From assembly GCF_001431665.1 (NCBI RefSeq), contig NZ_LLXV01000013.1, positions 118,052-182,051 of the forward strand: a DNA stretch of 64,000 bases. Direction: 5' to 3'. The DNA comes from Stenotrophomonas beteli (GTDB lineage: Bacteria > Pseudomonadota > Gammaproteobacteria > Xanthomonadales > Xanthomonadaceae). The notes under the pieces are model-generated. The model was not told the DNA's origin. It did not search any database and saw only the letters and a program-made list of their open reading frames with translations. Below are positions 61,306-64,000 of this stretch, piece by piece. Made by a program: the position numbers and the translations under genes. How positions within the stretch are numbered: the first letter of the stretch is position 1; the number at the start of each line of letters is the position of its first letter.

Positions 61306-62823
61306 GTGACATCGATCAAGCAGGAAGACCTCATCCAGTCCATCGCCGACGCGCTGCAGTACATCTCGTACTACCACCCGGTCGACTACATCAAGAACCT
61401 TGCCGCCGCCTACGAGCGCGAGCAGTCGCCGGCCGCGAAGGAAGCGATGGCGCAGATCCTGATCAATTCGCGGATGTGCGCCGAAGGCCACCGTCCGATC
61501 TGCCAGGACACCGGCATCGTCACCGTGTTCCTGGAAATCGGCATGGACGTGCGCTGGGATGACGCCACCATGGGCGTGGAAGAGATGGCCAATGAAGGCG
61601 TGCGCCGCGCCTACATGCACCCGGACAACAAGCTGCGCGCCTCGGTGCTGGCCGATCCGGCCGGCAAGCGCATCAACACCAGGGACAATACCCCGGGCGT
61701 GGTCAACGTCAAGGTGGTGCCGGGTAACAAGGTCGACGTGATCGTCGCCGCCAAGGGCGGTGGTTCGGAAGCGAAGACCAAGTTCGCCATGCTCAACCCG
61801 TCCGACTCGATCGTCGACTGGGTGCTGAAGACCGTGCCGACCATGGGCGCTGGCTGGTGCCCGCCGGGCATGCTCGGCATCGGCATCGGTGGCACCGCCG
61901 AGAAGGCGATGCTGCTGGCCAAGGAGGCGCTGATGGAGCCGATCGACATCACCGAGCTGCAGGCCCGGGGTGCGTCCAACCGCATCGAAGAGCTGCGCCT
62001 GGAGCTGTACGAGAAGGTCAACGCGCTGGGCATCGGTGCACAGGGCCTGGGCGGCCTGACCACCGTTCTGGACATCAAGATCAATGATTATCCGACCCAT
62101 GCGGCCAACCTGCCGGTGGCGATGATCCCCAACTGCGCGGCCACCCGCCATGCGCACTTCACCCTCGATGGCAGCGGCCCGGTGATGCTGGACCCGCCGT
62201 CGCTGGAAGACTGGCCGAAGCTGACCTACGACGCGTCCAAGGGGACCCGCGTGGACCTGGACACGATCACGCCGGAAGACGTGGCCAGCTGGAAGCCGGG
62301 CCAGACCCTGCTGCTCAACGGCAAGCTGCTGACCGGCCGCGATGCTGCGCACAAGCGCATGGTCGACATGCTCAACAAGGGCGAGCAGCTGCCGGTCGAC
62401 CTGAAGGGCCGCTTCATCTACTACGTCGGCCCGGTCGATCCGGTGCGCGACGAAGTGGTGGGCCCGGCCGGCCCGACCACCGCCACCCGCATGGACAAGT
62501 TCACCGAGCAGGTGCTGGCACAGACCGGCCTGCTGGGCATGGTCGGCAAGGCCGAGCGCGGTCCGGCTGCCATTGAAGCGATCAGGAAGCACAAGTCGGC
62601 CTACCTGATGGCCGTCGGTGGCTCGGCCTACCTGGTGTCCAAGGCGATCAAGGCGGCCAAGGTGGTTGGCTTCGCCGACCTGGGCATGGAAGCAATCTAC
62701 GAGTTCACCGTGCAGGACATGCCGGTGACCGTGGCGGTCGACTCCACCGGTGAATCGGTGCACAAGACCGGTCCGCGCGAATGGCAGGCCCGCATCGGCA
62801 AGATTCCGGTGGTGGTGGAGTAA
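61306..62823 (+). CDS. fumA: Fumarate hydratase class I (Fe-S)
   Basis: 505 residues, homodimeric [4Fe-4S] fumarase. The likely cluster ligands are Cys66 (P-I-C-Q-D-T-G), Cys185 (G-W-C-P-P-G-M-L-G-I-G-I-G-G) and Cys277 (P-N-C-A-A-T-R-H), with spacings close to E. coli FumA. It interconverts fumarate and malate in the TCA cycle and is oxygen-sensitive. GTG start at 61306. A hairpin follows the stop. Confidence 0.95.
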   Translation: MTSIKQEDLIQSIADALQYISYYHPVDYIKNLAAAYEREQSPAAKEAMAQILINSRMCAEGHRPICQDTGIVTVFLEIGMDVRWDDATMGVEEMANEGVRRAYMHPDNKLRASVLADPAGKRINTRDNTPGVVNVKVVPGNKVDVIVAAKGGGSEAKTKFAMLNPSDSIVDWVLKTVPTMGAGWCPPGMLGIGIGGTAEKAMLLAKEALMEPIDITELQARGASNRIEELRLELYEKVNALGIGAQGLGGLTTVLDIKINDYPTHAANLPVAMIPNCAATRHAHFTLDGSGPVMLDPPSLEDWPKLTYDASKGTRVDLDTITPEDVASWKPGQTLLLNGKLLTGRDAAHKRMVDMLNKGEQLPVDLKGRFIYYVGPVDPVRDEVVGPAGPTTATRMDKFTEQVLAQTGLLGMVGKAERGPAAIEAIRKHKSAYLMAVGGSAYLVSKAIKAAKVVGFADLGMEAIYEFTVQDMPVTVAVDSTGESVHKTGPREWQARIGKIPVVVE

Positions 62824-62842
62824 TTCCGCCCGCTTCGATCCA

Positions 62843-62871
62843 GACAACGGCGCCGGTGTGGCGCCGTTGTC
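62843..62871 (+). terminator. Terminator-like hairpin after fumA
   Basis: GACAACGGCGCC-GGTGT-GGCGCCGTTGTC, a 12-bp perfect stem, 19 nt after the stop. No T tract follows, so Rho-independent termination is uncertain. Confidence 0.65.
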
Positions 62872-62944
62872 GCAAGGCAATGGGGTTGACGATCGCGCGG
62901 CATCGCTCTGCTAGGCTTGGCACGACCTCGCACAGGATGTGTCC

Positions 62945-63283
62945 ATGACCCTGCATCGAACCTTTGCGCTCGCGTTCCTGCTGATCCTGGCCGGCTGCAG
63001 CACAACGTCATCCTATGAAGGCGCCGACTTCTCCGCATCGGCGCAATGCCGCATGCAGTGCCAGGCCAGCTATCGCAGCTGCATGGCGCAGAATGATTCC
63101 ATCGGCAGCCGCCAGAACAGCTGCGAACAGCAGGTGGTGCCAGCACCGGACGAGCGCTGCAAGGACGTTGCCAACCCCGAGCTGCGCCGTTCCTGCGAAC
63201 TGAAGGCGCATGACTGCACGCTGCGCGCGCCGATGATGTCGTGTGGTGAACGCCGGGATTCCTGCATGAGCAGTTGCGGCTGA
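62945..63283 (+). CDS. Cys-rich lipoprotein
   Basis: 112 residues. Lipobox L-A-G-C near residue 18, then ten further cysteines (such as Q-C-R-M-Q-C, R-S-C-M, N-S-C-E, E-R-C-K, R-S-C-E, D-C-T-L, M-S-C-G, S-C-M-S-S-C-G) that could form five disulfides in the periplasm. The ATG at 62945 has AGGA about 8 nt upstream; GTG 62939 is possible. No family recognised. Confidence 0.78.
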   Translation: MTLHRTFALAFLLILAGCSTTSSYEGADFSASAQCRMQCQASYRSCMAQNDSIGSRQNSCEQQVVPAPDERCKDVANPELRRSCELKAHDCTLRAPMMSCGERRDSCMSSCG

Positions 63284-63341
63284 GCAACGAACACCCGCGT
63301 GCGCGCATAATCGGCCGCTCCACCTGCACAGGATCCGCTGC

Positions 63342-63977
63342 ATGAGCACCACGCTGTATGGTTCGACAAGCACCGCCGCCCTGGTGGTGCACTGGCTGCT
63401 GATCGAGCTCGGCATCGAGCATGGGTTGGTGCTGCTGGATTTCGACGCGCGCGAGCACAAGTCGGCGGAGTACCTGGCACTGAATCCCGCCGGCGTGGTG
63501 CCGACGCTGCTGATCGATGGCCTGGTACTGACCGAAGCGGCGGCCATCGCGCTGTATCTGGCCGACCGGCACCCGGAGGCCAACCTGTTGCCGGCGCTGG
63601 GCACGCCGCAGCGCGGTGATGCCTACCGCTGGATGTTCTGGTGTGCCAATACGCTGCAACCTGCGTATCGGGCCTGGTTCTATCCGCACGAAGTGGCCGG
63701 CGAAGCGAACATCGACGCCAGCCGCGAGATGGCACGGCAGCGCCTTGAGGCGGCCTGGCAGCACGTCGCCACGCACCTGCAGCGGCACGGTCCGTATCTG
63801 CTGGGCGCCGCGCCCTGCGTGGCTGACTACATGCTGGTGATGCTGATGCGCTGGTCGCGCAACATGCCCCGGCCCAGCGACACCTGGCAGGCGCTGAAGG
63901 CACACGCCACCGCGATGAAGGCGCGCCCGGCGTTCGCCGAGGTCTATCGCCGCGAAGGCATCACCGACTGGCGGTAG
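63342..63977 (+). CDS. Glutathione S-transferase family protein
   Basis: 211 residues. N-terminal thioredoxin-like part (T-L-Y-G-S-T-S-T-A-A, N-P-A-G-V-V-P-T-L, L-T-E-A-A-A-I-A-L-Y-L) and helical C-terminal domain. The Ser/Thr near the start is a candidate glutathione-activating residue; substrate unknown. A dispersed repeat starts 5 nt after the stop. Confidence 0.93.
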   Translation: MSTTLYGSTSTAALVVHWLLIELGIEHGLVLLDFDAREHKSAEYLALNPAGVVPTLLIDGLVLTEAAAIALYLADRHPEANLLPALGTPQRGDAYRWMFWCANTLQPAYRAWFYPHEVAGEANIDASREMARQRLEAAWQHVATHLQRHGPYLLGAAPCVADYMLVMLMRWSRNMPRPSDTWQALKAHATAMKARPAFAEVYRREGITDWR

Positions 63978-63981
63978 CCAG

Positions 63982-64000
63982 AAAAGGGGACGGAGGGGAT
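63982..64000 (+). repeat. Left arm of a second GGGACGGAGGGG-type repeat, cut by the window edge
   Basis: AAAAGGGGACGGAGGGGAT is identical to 17701-17719. The rest lies beyond the window, so pairing cannot be checked. Confidence 0.75.

Noticed and set aside
1..64000. tRNA, rRNA, integrase, transposase, phage or CRISPR loci
   Set aside because: None was recognised on either strand; all long genes belong to chromosomal families and no transposase or cas motif was seen.

Overview
This is a GC-rich chromosomal window from a gammaproteobacterium of the Xanthomonadaceae, almost certainly the genus Stenotrophomonas. The evidence is the gene content and protein character, plus many GTAG-headed palindromic repeats between genes. 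These repeats match what is described for S. maltophilia as SMAG (REP-type) elements. No phage, integrase, transposase, CRISPR array, rRNA or tRNA was seen. Coding density is high and nearly every gene sits in a short operon.

Layout. (1) 39-6610: cytochrome bd oxidase. cydA-cydB-cydX run leftward and cydD-cydC (the ABC exporter needed to assemble bd oxidase) run rightward from a shared intergenic region with a perfect FNR/Anr box. (2) 6703-8160: MetX-type acyltransferase plus a DUF1294 membrane protein. (3) 8233-14991: a complete leftward cytochrome c maturation operon, ccmABCDEFGHI. (4) 15178-17694: a methionine-type aminotransferase and omega-amidase pair, then a small exported protein. (5) 17706-18035: a 24-bp perfect inverted repeat and a small CxxC protein. 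(6) 18243-21682: scpA-scpB-rluB, leftward. (7) 22059-22630: yciI-bolA.

(8) 22795-35908 is the main accessory region, a glycan-utilisation locus. It holds a LacI-type regulator, a large TonB-dependent receptor, a GH144/glycoamylase-type lipoprotein, an ABC importer (binding lipoprotein plus two permeases, no ATPase), a 1055-residue multidomain periplasmic protein with an (alpha/alpha)6-type region, and an exported endonuclease/exonuclease/phosphatase-family enzyme. Two LacI-type operators lie at the regulator and glucanase promoters. I infer uptake and breakdown of a beta-glucan, possibly beta-1,2-linked.

(9) 36084-40705: rne and rluC, divergent, with a long rne leader. (10) 40808-45912: ZupT, a TonB-domain lipoprotein, PhhB, NfuA, a repetitive membrane protein, and a barstar/barnase-like pair. 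(11) 46132-53768: superoxide dismutase, an EEP-fold protein that has lost its catalytic residues, a peptide transporter, a rhomboid protease, small proteins, a cyclopropane fatty acid synthase-like enzyme and an orphan. (12) 53897-59541: Dcp peptidase, glutathione peroxidase, Fpr with a Fur-like box, and an ABC exporter. (13) 59776-61158: an ECF41-type sigma factor and its carboxymuconolactone decarboxylase-family partner, each preceded by a matching ECF41-type promoter. (14) 61306-63977: class I fumarase, a Cys-rich lipoprotein and a GST; a second copy of the repeat from part 5 begins at the right edge.

The window has no single obviously new defence or mobile system. The strongest leads are the ECF41 promoter pair, the glycan locus with its unexplained 1055-residue protein, the EEP pseudoenzyme, the membrane-anchored barnase-like/barstar pair, and the repeat families.
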